Part shown: positions 1-8,629 of the stretch, piece after piece
Numbering within the stretch: the first letter of the stretch is position 1
Layout: every line of letters begins with the position of its first letter
The notes under the pieces: model-generated
What the model saw: only the letters and a program-made list of their open reading frames with translations
Told to the model about the DNA's origin: nothing
Databases searched by the model: none
Assembly: GCA_021775095.1 (NCBI GenBank)
Contig: JAJFII010000001.1
Coordinates: 23,733 to 87,732, forward strand
DNA: 64,000 nt
Direction: 5' to 3'
DNA from: Rhodospirillales bacterium
Lineage (GTDB): Bacteria; Pseudomonadota; Alphaproteobacteria; Rhodospirillales; Casp-alpha2
Translations under genes and position numbers: made by a program

Positions 1-756
1 GCGGCAATGGTGGCAATTGATCCCAGTGGCGTCGCCCCCTATACCCGACGCGATACCGGCCACGTCGACCCCTCCATGCGCCCAACGAAGTATGATTACG
101 ACCGCTATATTGCCCTTGTGCAATTTGGTCGCGACCAGGGTTGGGACGAAGATAAAATTCTTAAGGACAGCCCGTTTCGGGTCGCCGACCCAACCACAAC
201 CTTTACCCTGTTGCGCGCCCATCGGGACCTGAAATGGCTCGGCGATCAGCTTGGCGAAAATACTGAAATCATCGATGGCTGGATTTCCGATCTTGCGCAG
301 GGCGCGGAAATTCTGTGGAACGCCGACCTAAAGAGTTACGACTCCCGCGATCTGCGCAGCGGCAATTTCGCTAACAGCCTGTCCAACGCATCGTTTCTGA
401 GCTGGTACGCCGGCGTCGAGGATGGCCGCAGTTTGGCGACCTTGGTGGAACTGTTGAAAAAAGTAAAATATGGGGTTCCCAGTTTTTCCCCGGACAGTGC
501 AAAATTTGACGCGCGGCGCTATTGGCGCGGTCCCGTTTGGGCGATCATGAATACACTGATTGCCATGGGTCTTGGTGAGGCCGGGCATCATGAGATCGCT
601 ACCCGGCTTCGCCTGGATACGGCGGAACTGATCAAACTCAACGGATTTGCAGAATATTATGATCCCTACGACGGCACACCGGCCGGCGGGGGAACGTTTA
701 CGTGGACCGCCGCCGTCTGGTTGGGCTGGGCGTCACCAACTGCTAAGGAGGTATGA
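1..756 (+). CDS. Glycoside hydrolase, GH63/glucosylglycerate-hydrolase-like (C-terminal part)
   Basis: This is the C-terminal part of a sugar-glycoside hydrolase. The reading frame is open at the window edge, so the true start lies upstream. Visible motifs are RRYWRGPVW near residue 170 and FAEYYDPYDG near residue 216, followed by GGTFTWTAAVWLGW. These are typical of (alpha/alpha)6-barrel GH63-type enzymes, including glucosyl- and mannosylglycerate hydrolases and trehalase-like proteins; the Glu of the EYYDP motif is the usual catalytic base. The gene is followed after 3 bp by a MalK/UgpC-type ABC ATPase with a strong Shine-Dalgarno sequence. This suggests a sugar or compatible-solute uptake and cleavage operon whose other members lie upstream. 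The family call is fairly safe; the exact substrate is not visible. Confidence 0.75.
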   Translation, partial: AAMVAIDPSGVAPYTRRDTGHVDPSMRPTKYDYDRYIALVQFGRDQGWDEDKILKDSPFRVADPTTTFTLLRAHRDLKWLGDQLGENTEIIDGWISDLAQGAEILWNADLKSYDSRDLRSGNFANSLSNASFLSWYAGVEDGRSLATLVELLKKVKYGVPSFSPDSAKFDARRYWRGPVWAIMNTLIAMGLGEAGHHEIATRLRLDTAELIKLNGFAEYYDPYDGTPAGGGTFTWTAAVWLGWASPTAKEV

Positions 757-759
757 CAA

Positions 760-1806
760 ATGGGTGCAATTGAATTAAAGGCTGTTGAAAAATGGTATGG
801 CCCGGTGCAGGTCATCAAGGGGATCGATCTGGATATCGAAGATGGTGAGTTCATTATTTTCGTAGGACCGTCGGGTTGTGGAAAGTCCACATTGCTCAGG
901 ATGATCGCTGGCCTGGAAGAAACCAGCCGGGGGCAACTGCTGATAGATGCCTCAGACATCACCGATCAACCGCCGGCAAAACGGGGGTTGACCATGGTAT
1001 TCCAGTCCTATGCGTTATATCCACACATGAGCGTCGGCGAAAATATGGGGTTCAGCCTGAAAACCGCCGGCCGACCAAAATCTGAAATCGACGATAAAGT
1101 GAATGAGGCGGCCCGGGTTTTAAAACTCGAACCCCTGTTGGAACGACGCCCCAAAGATCTCTCCGGCGGACAGCGCCAACGGGTTGCCATTGGTCGGTCG
1201 ATCGTCCGCGATCCGACGGCATTTTTATTTGATGAACCCTTATCGAACCTGGATGCGGCCTTGCGCGTGGAAATGCGTTACGAAATTGCCAAGCTGCACC
1301 AGTCCTTAAACTCAACGATGATTTACGTCACCCATGACCAGGTCGAAGCGATGACCTTGGCCGACAGAATTGTTGTGCTTGAAGGCGGATTGATTGCGCA
1401 GATCGGGACACCGCACGAATTGTACAACAAACCAGGCAACCTGTTTGTCGCCCAGTTCATTGGGTCACCAAAAATGAACATGCTGGCGTGTTCAACGGTC
1501 GCCGGTCAGGCGACATTGCAAGGGGCAGGACAGGTAGTTTTTTCCGGTGACCGTCCTGCTCAGCATCTGGGCATCCGCCCGGAATCGATCAAAATAGTCG
1601 GTCCTGGCAAAGGCGATTGTGATGGCACCGTTGATGTGAGCGAATATCTCGGGGCCGATATGTTTCTGATCGTTGATTGCGGCTCTTTGGGCAAAATAAC
1701 GGTTCGCACGGACGGTGAAACCTCTGTTCGCCCGGGAGAACAAATCGGCCTGGAATTTAATGCCGATAAACTGCATTTCTTTGACGCCGACGGCCTCAGG
1801 GTCTGA
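760..1806 (+). CDS. CUT1-type sugar ABC transporter ATP-binding protein (UgpC/MalK family)
   Basis: This cytoplasmic ATPase energises uptake of a sugar or glycerol-type solute. It has a Walker A motif GPSGCGKST near residue 38, Q-loop [10 protein letters not shown], signature [14 protein letters not shown], Walker [12 protein letters not shown] and the H-loop THDQVEAM. These are followed by a roughly 110-residue TOBE/OB-fold extension characteristic of the MalK/UgpC subgroup. At 348 aa it has the usual length. The ATG is preceded by a strong AAGGAGG sequence, and the gene lies 3 bp after the glycoside hydrolase gene, so the two are co-transcribed. CUT1 ATPases can be shared between permeases, so the substrate is inferred only from the neighbouring hydrolase. 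No permease gene is in the window. Confidence 0.92.
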   Translation: MGAIELKAVEKWYGPVQVIKGIDLDIEDGEFIIFVGPSGCGKSTLLRMIAGLEETSRGQLLIDASDITDQPPAKRGLTMVFQSYALYPHMSVGENMGFSLKTAGRPKSEIDDKVNEAARVLKLEPLLERRPKDLSGGQRQRVAIGRSIVRDPTAFLFDEPLSNLDAALRVEMRYEIAKLHQSLNSTMIYVTHDQVEAMTLADRIVVLEGGLIAQIGTPHELYNKPGNLFVAQFIGSPKMNMLACSTVAGQATLQGAGQVVFSGDRPAQHLGIRPESIKIVGPGKGDCDGTVDVSEYLGADMFLIVDCGSLGKITVRTDGETSVRPGEQIGLEFNADKLHFFDADGLRV

Positions 1807-2375
1807 GACCCCAAATTTTGTGACTGGTAATCGTTTTTGGTGCTGTGACGGGTACCGTCGCATGGAAGAAAAAACCAGGGCCTTGGGTGGGGTATAACGG
1901 CCCGTCGATGGCATTACATTCCTTGCCCGATGCTTGGCATCGCGCTGCGCCGAACTGGTCGAACCGTTCTCCGCCATCTCAATGCGCCCTATTATCCCGG
2001 AAGTGTTTTAAGGTATTAGGCTGGTAAACGACGTCAATTCCATTATTTGCAGCTTCGGTAAGATCTTTAGTTTTTATTTCTAACTCCAAGTGTGTCCCGT
2101 GGCTGACCGCCTGTAATCTGGAGGTTTTTAAAAAATTTCCAGATGAGATGGGTCGATCCTGGCACGGCATTGCAGGTTTAGGTTTGACTGATTTCAGCAA
2201 GCTCTTTTGGGATATTTGTCCAACGCGGCAATAGAAAAAACCGTGTATTCGATTTCATCTAAAAAAACTCCTTCCCGTGAATGAACGGGTATGCAAATTC
2301 TCATATTTAACTATCGGTCGCGCCAAACCCCATATATGATTTGAGATCAAATCGACTTAACAACAGGGGGCGCAA
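1807..2375. other. Intergenic stretch without a supported gene
   Basis: About 570 bp separate the ABC ATPase from the next small gene. Open frames on both strands are short, lack a convincing ribosome binding site and resemble nothing I recognise. No terminator with a clear U-tract was found after the ATPase. The last 100 bp are AT-rich and probably hold the promoter of the downstream small gene. Confidence 0.5.
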
Positions 2376-2570
2376 ATGTTGATCGAGATTGGCGACAGAT
2401 TTATTAAAGCAGGCATTCCCACGATTGTTTGGGAGGTTCGCCAGCTTTTGGCCGTAAACTCCAGAATACCACATGTGGTGTTAATGCGGGAAGGTTTACC
2501 CAATCGGCAAATTACACTTTCCGTACCGGCTCTAAATTCGGGCACCATGTACACCAAACTTGATAGCTAA
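2376..2570 (+). CDS. Small conserved-looking hypothetical protein
   Basis: This 64-residue ORF starts with ATG after a good purine-rich Shine-Dalgarno sequence (GGGGG about 7 bases upstream). The N-terminal segment IGDRFIKAG, then VWEV, and later PHVVLM, looks like a compact beta-rich single domain. Similar short proteins of unknown function are, from memory, found in other alphaproteobacteria, but I cannot verify this here. No signal peptide or membrane segment is present. It stands alone, with about 570 bp before it and 275 bp after it. Function unknown. The reasonable RBS and non-random amino acid pattern favour a real gene over a chance ORF. Confidence 0.5.
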   Translation: MLIEIGDRFIKAGIPTIVWEVRQLLAVNSRIPHVVLMREGLPNRQITLSVPALNSGTMYTKLDS

Positions 2571-2725
2571 CGACTTACCGTCTTAAAGCGATCAAAAATA
2601 CCCAGGGTTTCATCAGATATTTCCGTTGCCGGCGAGAATTCCGATCTTTTCGAGCTAAAGTTCCAATAGTCAAGGAGTGGAAGCCTTTTATTTGCTTACA
2701 GATCCATAGCATTTATATTCACTCC

Positions 2726-2749
2726 TTAGGGTCAGGACCCATTTATGAA
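2726..2749 (+). repeat. Solo terminal-inverted-repeat sequence of a small element
   Basis: The sequence TTAGGGTCAGGACCCATT, continuing as TATGAA, closely matches the terminal inverted repeat of the element at 15185-15455, with a substitution near its inner end. No partner repeat lies nearby, so this is probably a solo end or decayed copy. It lies about 100 bp upstream of the TPR protein gene, in a gap (2571-2845) with no other supported feature. Confidence 0.55.
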
Positions 2750-2845
2750 TAGCTCCAAACCTGTCGCCGGAAAATACGACCCGGCGAAACCGTTGAAATG
2801 CCAAATCCCTTGTAGACGGGTGCTGCTGCGGTGGAGTCGCTACAA

Positions 2846-4480
2846 ATGAACGGTTCACAACAGGAAATCGCACGGGGTATAAAATACCTGACGTCCGGTG
2901 ATCTGAGCAAAGCAGAGACGGTTTTTCAGGGCATTCTACGGAGCGAACCGGATCACTCCCTTGCCCTGCATTTCTTGGGGACTATTCGTCACCAGCAAGG
3001 TGCCAACGACAAGGCCCTTGATCTGATTAAAAAAGCTTTGGTCGTACGGCCGGATTTTGTTGAGGCCCTTAACAATCTTGGCACCGTCTATAAAACGCTC
3101 GGTCGGTATGACGCCGCCGCTGACAGTTACCGCAAAGCGCTGGCCATAAAACCGAATTTTGTTGACGCCCATTTTAATCTTGGAAATCTGCTCAAGGCGC
3201 GAAACAATTTTTCCGATGCCGCAGAAAGTTATCGAAAGGCCTTAGCGGCGCGACCGGATTTTGTTGAAGCCCACTATAATCTTGCAAATTCCCTGAAACA
3301 GCTCGGCCAGCCGGACGACGCCATAACAAGTTATCGCAACACCCTGGCGATCAAACCGGATTACGCGGAAGCTCATAATAACCTGGGCACCATCCTCCAT
3401 GAATCGGGCAACGTTCATGAAGCGGTTAGCAGTTACCAAAAAGCATTGACGATCAAATCCGACTACGCGGAGGCCTGTAACAATCTTGCCACCGCGCTTA
3501 TGGCACTGGGGCGCTTCAATGAAGCCATCGGGTACTTTCATAAAGCCATCGCCTTGGGCCCCGATGTGGCCGATGCCCACGACAAACTCGCGGCGACACT
3601 TTGCCAACTGGGACGGTTGCGCGAAGCGGTGACTCATTATCGCCAATCCCTGGCCATCGAACCCGACAATAGGAACGCCTGGTCAGGTCTTGGCCTTGCC
3701 ATAGGGGCCCTCGATCAAGCGGCGGCCTTTCGCGCCGCGACCCTGGAATGTCTTTATCGGCTTAACCGGGTCGACGATTTTTATCAATGCTTTGAAAAGG
3801 CCATGGCGGTGGACGAAGCAAACGTTCGTATAGCCCGGGTCAGCGCATTGGCCGCGCATCAGCTTGGCCGGGAAAATACGTATCCCTTTTGCAAAACGCC
3901 CCTCGATTTTATCCGCGTGAGCACACTCAGAGACCGCGTCGAAGATGCCGACGGGCTGATTGATGATCTTGTCAGCCAATTCAAGGGACATGATGTACAG
4001 GCGGCACTGCCCGATGGCGGGTTGCGTTTTCAAGCTCACGGCAATCTGTTTTTATACCCCAAAAACAGCCTCGCCAAACTGCAGCGGATCATTGAGGTGG
4101 AGATAAGGTCGTATTTTAGTGCCTACAAATCTGCGGATTGTTTATTTGCTGAACACTGGCCACAGGCGGTTCGTTTGAACGGTGGATTTGTCCGAACATC
4201 GGCGTCTGACGCCGCCAGCACCCCTGTCACTCCGTCTGGATGGTTAAGCGGCATTGTCTATTTGAAAACCCCGGAAACGCTAAATCCGCAAGATCGCGGC
4301 GTCGAGTTTGGATTGTTTGAATGCGAAGCTTCCGCCATAAACAACGCCGTTCCAAAAATCCTTATTCACCCTGAAAAAGCACAAATTATCTTGTTCCCAT
4401 CTTCGTTAGTCTACAAATCCGCGCCGGTCCCGACAGGTGATGAACAGCTTACCATTGCCTTCGATTTGCTCGCTCACTAA
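2846..4480 (+). CDS. TPR-repeat protein with a degenerate 2OG-Fe(II) oxygenase-like C-terminal domain
   Basis: The N-terminal 270 or so residues are tandem 34-residue tetratricopeptide repeats (recurrent patterns such as YRKALAIKP and HNNLGT), a protein-interaction solenoid. After a linker, the last 140 residues follow the plan of the putative 2OG-Fe(II) oxygenases that commonly end TPR proteins in proteobacteria: GGF, then PSGWLSGIVYL, then ILFPSSLVYKSAP, then LTIAFDLL. In family members I recall, the segment before GWLSG carries an H-x-H-P type motif and FPS is followed by W-H-G-T. Here these read TPVTP and VYKSA, so the iron-ligand histidines appear lost and the domain is probably non-catalytic. 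I chose the ATG at 2846 because it has GTGGAG upstream; an in-frame GTG at 2831 would add five residues. There is no signal peptide. Role unknown. Confidence 0.8.
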   Translation: MNGSQQEIARGIKYLTSGDLSKAETVFQGILRSEPDHSLALHFLGTIRHQQGANDKALDLIKKALVVRPDFVEALNNLGTVYKTLGRYDAAADSYRKALAIKPNFVDAHFNLGNLLKARNNFSDAAESYRKALAARPDFVEAHYNLANSLKQLGQPDDAITSYRNTLAIKPDYAEAHNNLGTILHESGNVHEAVSSYQKALTIKSDYAEACNNLATALMALGRFNEAIGYFHKAIALGPDVADAHDKLAATLCQLGRLREAVTHYRQSLAIEPDNRNAWSGLGLAIGALDQAAAFRAATLECLYRLNRVDDFYQCFEKAMAVDEANVRIARVSALAAHQLGRENTYPFCKTPLDFIRVSTLRDRVEDADGLIDDLVSQFKGHDVQAALPDGGLRFQAHGNLFLYPKNSLAKLQRIIEVEIRSYFSAYKSADCLFAEHWPQAVRLNGGFVRTSASDAASTPVTPSGWLSGIVYLKTPETLNPQDRGVEFGLFECEASAINNAVPKILIHPEKAQIILFPSSLVYKSAPVPTGDEQLTIAFDLLAH

Positions 4481-4541
4481 TTGCGGTTACCAGGCATCAC
4501 AGCGGGCGCGTAACGGACAAGGTAGTTCCGCAAAAAAGAAG

Positions 4542-5387
4542 CTACAATTTGGGAAACGGTTTTTCGGGGTCTTGAAACGCCTGTTCCATTTCCGTTTCGT
4601 ATGAATTGCCGCGCAGTTTATCCGACGGCGGTAATCTTCTGATCATTGTCACACTGCCTTGGCGTTGTTTGTGGGGCTCGAGCAGGCTTAAAACCTCAAA
4701 ATTCGCGTCCATACCGCGCGCCAGTTGTTGCCGTTTTATCTCGTTAACAACGGGACCCGGAGCGAGCGAAGGGACGGCACCGCCAGCGACGGTGTGAGGC
4801 ATTATCTGATGGGTAAAATGAAGCAACAACATGCCCTTGTCGGGATTAATCAGATCCCAATATTCAGATATAAAATGTCGGTAATCTCGAATACTTCCGC
4901 AATCAAACCAGACAAAATCAAGGGGAAAACAGCTGCGATCGATCAGTTGGCTCGATCCCCGGTAATCACTATCGTAAACCCTTATATAATCTCCCAAGTT
5001 CAGATTTTTAAGGGTATCGAGGACGGTGACGGAGGAGCTTCCCTGCATGGAGAAGTCGTCAATGGCGTGCAGGGTGGGGGTTGTTGTTTGTGTAAAGTAC
5101 CCCGGATTAAGCACTCCAAATCTTTCCGCTTCGTCCGCCGACATTTCCACTTGAGGGTTTGTTAACAGGGCCTTGTCTGTGGCCGTTTCCACCTCGTTGT
5201 CAAAGAGCGCCATCGCCATAAACGGGCTCGTATAGCCCATCCCGACTTCAAGGACATTCTTCGGTCGGGTCATACGCAGCAGGGAATAAAGCAACAAGGC
5301 GACGTTCTCTGTTCCCATACCCGGCACTAACAATGGGTCCACGGCTTGTAAAAATTTCATATCCAAAGTCATGATTTTCGACGACAC
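4542..5387 (-). CDS. Class I SAM-dependent methyltransferase-like protein
   Basis: This 281-residue soluble protein has the glycine-rich segment VLEVGMGYTSPFM near residue 43, which matches motif I of Rossmann-fold SAM-dependent methyltransferases. Further on, DFVWFDCGS near residue 173 resembles the motif IV acidic strand, followed by LINPDKGMLLLHF. The overall arrangement recalls O-methyltransferase-like proteins acting on small molecules. The start is either the GTG at 5387 or an ATG five codons later; neither has a strong RBS. The gene is convergent with the TPR protein gene, with 61 bp between them. The acceptor substrate is not evident and activity is not certain. Confidence 0.6.
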   Translation of the reverse strand: MSSKIMTLDMKFLQAVDPLLVPGMGTENVALLLYSLLRMTRPKNVLEVGMGYTSPFMAMALFDNEVETATDKALLTNPQVEMSADEAERFGVLNPGYFTQTTTPTLHAIDDFSMQGSSSVTVLDTLKNLNLGDYIRVYDSDYRGSSQLIDRSCFPLDFVWFDCGSIRDYRHFISEYWDLINPDKGMLLLHFTHQIMPHTVAGGAVPSLAPGPVVNEIKRQQLARGMDANFEVLSLLEPHKQRQGSVTMIRRLPPSDKLRGNSYETEMEQAFQDPEKPFPKL

Positions 5388-5788
5388 TTATACGATCAAA
5401 GGTTTACGACCGGTTTTTGTTCTTATCAAGATCAACCGACCCTGGCACGACTATCTCATTGTTTTACGGCGGTTTACAGCCGTAATAAATTGCCGACCGG
5501 CGGCACCCGGAGCCCCGACTTCGGTTGGTATAACCCGCAGAAAGTCAGTTTGTCCGGTTCTAATTTTGCTTGCAGGATGTATCGGACAATCCACTTTAAC
5601 CCTGCGGAATGATGAAGCCAGGGCCAAACCGTGGGTGCAAACCCACCCCGGATATTTCGACCAGCACTTTGCGGCACTTTAAATCAAATCGTTAAATCAA
5701 ATTGTCCCATGGATCAAACGGACGGACAACAATCTGATCCGGGTTTAACCTTTGAAGTGGTGTTGGCCAAATGCTGGCACGTCGCGTT
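5388..5788. other. Intergenic stretch without a supported gene
   Basis: These 400 bp separate two minus-strand genes. Frames of up to about 100 codons exist on both strands but they lack ribosome binding sites and recognisable motifs. A short hairpin (GTGGGT/ACCCAC near 5633-5650) is too weak to call a terminator. Confidence 0.45.
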
Positions 5789-6079
5789 TTAGATCGGGGC
5801 ATCGTGCAGGAACTTCAAGGACAAAGATTCACGAATATCCGCATTATCACCGTCTGGAACATCGCCTTCTACCCCTACAGAGAACCCGATATCGCGAAGT
5901 TGATCACTAAACGGGGCACAATTTTTAATGGCAAGTTCAAAATTGACAGTCGCTGCGAGGCTGGAAAATAAGGCGTAATCAACAATCCATCCGTCGCCGC
6001 CAGAGATTGTTTGTTTGGCTTTTGCGAGCGCCTGGTTGCGTTCGATTGTCGTAAATAAGGAAATGCGCAGAACTTTCAT
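5789..6079 (-). CDS. Small hypothetical protein (96 aa)
   Basis: An ATG at 6079 is preceded by an excellent Shine-Dalgarno sequence (GGGAGGAAAA, about 7 bases upstream), which decides the start; the frame continues further upstream without translation signals. The product begins MKVLRISLFTTIERNQALA and has GGDGWIVDYALFS in the middle. It has no signal peptide, and looks like a compact alpha/beta fold in which an N-terminal strand is followed by a helix. I cannot assign a function. It is followed by 400 bp without genes and lies downstream of the chemoreceptor on the same strand, separated from it by a terminator-like hairpin, so it probably has its own promoter. Confidence 0.6.
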   Translation of the reverse strand: MKVLRISLFTTIERNQALAKAKQTISGGDGWIVDYALFSSLAATVNFELAIKNCAPFSDQLRDIGFSVGVEGDVPDGDNADIRESLSLKFLHDAPI

Positions 6080-6370
6080 AAACGTTTTCCTCCCACACCT
6101 GGCATATTTAGTGAACTTTCGGGGGCCTATGATGGACTTTGATGGGGTCGAAGGATTCGTTCGGTTCGGGCGCGGATCGATGTCAGGCATCGGGTAAGGA
6201 ATGGAACGCCACCGACGGGCCGTTAGACCCCACCCGCGGCCCTGCTGTTTAGTGTCGTGCCTCTGACCTGATACACCGCCTTGTCACAAAAAAAGGACAG
6301 GGCCAGTGTACGTCCTATGACCCCGGAAATGCGTGTCTTATGATTATTGTGGTTTTTCTGCGAAGATAAA

Positions 6371-6402
6371 CCACTGCAAGGAGTAGCAGCTCCTTGCAGT
6401 GG
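6371..6402 (-). terminator. Hairpin terminator of the chemoreceptor gene
   Basis: A perfect 13-bp inverted repeat (CCACTGCAAGGAG and its complement) surrounds a 6-base loop, starting 38 bp beyond the stop codon of the minus-strand chemoreceptor gene. Read on the minus strand the stem is followed by a modest T-rich stretch (TTTATCTT), so it may act as an intrinsic terminator or as a 3'-end stabilising structure. Confidence 0.6.
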
Positions 6403-6439
6403 TGGGGGATAGATCGGGATTGGTCCAACCAAGCCAAAT

Positions 6440-8176
6440 TTATCCGGCACGCACCTTGGCAACAAAATTCGCGACTTCGGTTTTTAATGTGACGGATTGG
6501 CTTGAGAGATCATTGGCAGCGGACAAAACGTGGCCTGCCGAAGAATTGGTCTCGCCGGCCGCTGAGTTTACGTCCTTAATGTTAACGGCAATGTCGCTTG
6601 TGCCCTGTGCCGCCTGTTCGATATTGCGGGCAATTTCTTGCGTTGCCGCCCCTTGTTCCTCGACCGCCGCGGCAATGGAAGACGTAATGTCGCTTATCTG
6701 GATAATGGTTTTTGATATGCCGCCAATGGCCTCAACGGATTGTTGGGTGGCCGATTGAATGCCACCGATCTGGGTGCCGATTTCATCGGTCGCCCGGGCC
6801 GTCTGATTGGCCAGATTTTTGACTTCGGAAGCGACAACGGCAAACCCTTTGCCGGCCTCGCCAGCCCGGGCCGCTTCAATGGTTGCGTTCAAAGCGAGCA
6901 GGTTTGTCTGTTCCGCAATATCCGTAATAAGGGATACCACTTCGCCAATTTTGTCTGCCGCATCGGCAAGTCCGCGAACCATCGTGTTGGCACGTTCCGA
7001 TTCGGATACGGCTGAATTGGCAACCGTCGTCGATTCTTGTACCTGGCGGCTTATTTCACCAATGGAACCTGTCAATTCTTCCGCCGCCGAGGCGACGGTT
7101 TGCACGTTGACGGACGCCTGCTCCGTCGCCGCCGCCATCGCCGACGATTGACTGGTTGCCTGACTGGATGCCGCCGTCAGGGTTTCTGCAGAAGCTTGTA
7201 ATTGCGTTGATGCGGCGGATACCGTTCCGACGATCTCACCAACGGTACCCTGAAAATCATCGGCCATCTGATTGAGTTGACGGGTCGATTCCTCTTTGCT
7301 GCGTTGATCTTTCAACGCCTGTTCTTTTTCTATGCGAATTGATTCTAAGGCATTATCCTTAAAGACCTGTACGGACGCCGCCATTTGACGAATTTCGTCC
7401 TTGCGGTCTTGGCCGGGAATATTTCCGTCCAAATCACCTTCGGCAATGCGGCGCATGGATTCTGTGATCTGTACTACGCCGGTCGTAATATTGCGGCCAA
7501 TTAAAACACCAACAACGATCCCCAGTATAACGCCCAAAACCCCGATAATCAGCATAAGACGGACGCCGGATTGTTCCTGCTGAAAGGCATGTTCCGCCGA
7601 TGTTTCCGTGAATTTTTCGAGCTGCAGAAGAAGCGTTCCCAATTCTTTATCCAGGGCTTCCTGCTCATGTTCGATGGTCGTGACAAGATCAACGGTTGCG
7701 TTGACGTCGCCATGTTCAAGGGCCTTAAGAACCTTAAGGGCGTGCTCTTCATATTGTTTGTGTTCGCCTTGAATTTTATTGATCTGAGATAACACATGTT
7801 CGAACTCTTGCCGACTTTCCTCCGTAGAAGCATGGGCAAGGGCCTGTTCAGCCAGGGCCAGTCCGGCAACGATTTCTTCATCAACTTTTTGGGTTATGGT
7901 TTCAAAAGCTTTTTCATCCCGGGTAAAGTCGGCCCCCTCATCGACACCTTTGGCGCGAAAAGCCCGCTCCAGTACAATGGCCTGTTCCAACTGATGGATG
8001 GTAATTGCGGTTACGATCTCTGTTAAGGGGATGTCCTGGTGGGCGATTTCTTCCAACTCGTTGCCAACCTGGGTCATTTTAAAAATCCCGGTAGCAACAA
8101 TGGATCCACCTGTGACGGCAATAAGAGCGACAATTAAATAAATTTTTCGAGCGATTGACATAGTATAAACTTTCAT
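6440..8176 (-). CDS. Methyl-accepting chemotaxis protein
   Basis: This is a membrane chemoreceptor that feeds CheA/CheW signalling. One transmembrane helix lies at about residues 12-32, and a mostly helical periplasmic region of about 170 residues follows, resembling four-helix-bundle sensor domains. A second transmembrane helix is at about 206-228, then a HAMP domain (about 228-282). The long cytoplasmic coiled-coil signalling domain carries the conserved hairpin tip [20 protein letters not shown] and the methylation-helix segment [18 protein letters not shown] near the C-terminus. At 578 aa it has normal length. The start is either the ATG at 8176 or the ATG at 8161 (MSIARK), neither with a strong RBS. 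No other che genes are in the window, so this is an orphan receptor. The ligand is unknown. Confidence 0.93.
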   Translation of the reverse strand: MKVYTMSIARKIYLIVALIAVTGGSIVATGIFKMTQVGNELEEIAHQDIPLTEIVTAITIHQLEQAIVLERAFRAKGVDEGADFTRDEKAFETITQKVDEEIVAGLALAEQALAHASTEESRQEFEHVLSQINKIQGEHKQYEEHALKVLKALEHGDVNATVDLVTTIEHEQEALDKELGTLLLQLEKFTETSAEHAFQQEQSGVRLMLIIGVLGVILGIVVGVLIGRNITTGVVQITESMRRIAEGDLDGNIPGQDRKDEIRQMAASVQVFKDNALESIRIEKEQALKDQRSKEESTRQLNQMADDFQGTVGEIVGTVSAASTQLQASAETLTAASSQATSQSSAMAAATEQASVNVQTVASAAEELTGSIGEISRQVQESTTVANSAVSESERANTMVRGLADAADKIGEVVSLITDIAEQTNLLALNATIEAARAGEAGKGFAVVASEVKNLANQTARATDEIGTQIGGIQSATQQSVEAIGGISKTIIQISDITSSIAAAVEEQGAATQEIARNIEQAAQGTSDIAVNIKDVNSAAGETNSSAGHVLSAANDLSSQSVTLKTEVANFVAKVRAG

Positions 8177-8629
8177 AAAATTCTAAAGTTGAACCGAACC
8201 CTGCGAACTTCAAATGTTAATATCCACGATGGACAACCTAAATCACCCATATATAACGATAATTAAATCCATATATAATTCTTGTTAAACCCTGTGAATT
8301 TAGCCAGTACGTCGCTCGACAAGGCAGAATTGGTGTTTGTGCGCGCCGTTTTATTGCCGCCTGACAATCGATTTATTTTGTTTCGTGAGATGCCTTTCCA
8401 GACGAGATGTGTATGCCGAAGGCATTTTTTGCGAGTGAATCCAATTAGGCAGGACATCCTCTAAATCCCCGATGTCCCGAACCGATCATGGAATAGGGGA
8501 CCTGAAGGTTAATTTGGCGAAGGAGTGGTTATCTTCCATCCCTTTGGGCAATACACCATATCGGTGGCGGTTAATCTTTGATATACAGAACGGAGACCAG
8601 AGGCTTGTGATCGAAATCGGATACAATTC
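8177..8629. other. Divergent intergenic region between chemoreceptor and histidine kinase genes
   Basis: These 450 bp lie between two divergently transcribed genes and should hold both promoters. The first 110 bp are AT-rich and contain two copies of CATATATA about 20 bp apart (around 8250-8275). I see no convincing small gene or hairpin. Confidence 0.4.

Noticed and set aside
2160..2173. Sequence TGGCACGGCATTGC resembling a sigma-54 promoter
   Set aside because: The spacing between the GG and GC elements is one base short of the strict sigma-54 requirement, and no gene with a suitable start follows closely.
1492..2200. Minus-strand open frames of 161 and 73 codons after the ABC ATPase gene
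   Set aside because: The longer one largely overlaps the well-supported ATPase gene; neither has a ribosome binding site or recognisable motif.
5371..5682. Plus-strand 103-codon open frame
   Set aside because: No RBS, partly antisense to the methyltransferase-like gene start, no recognisable motif.
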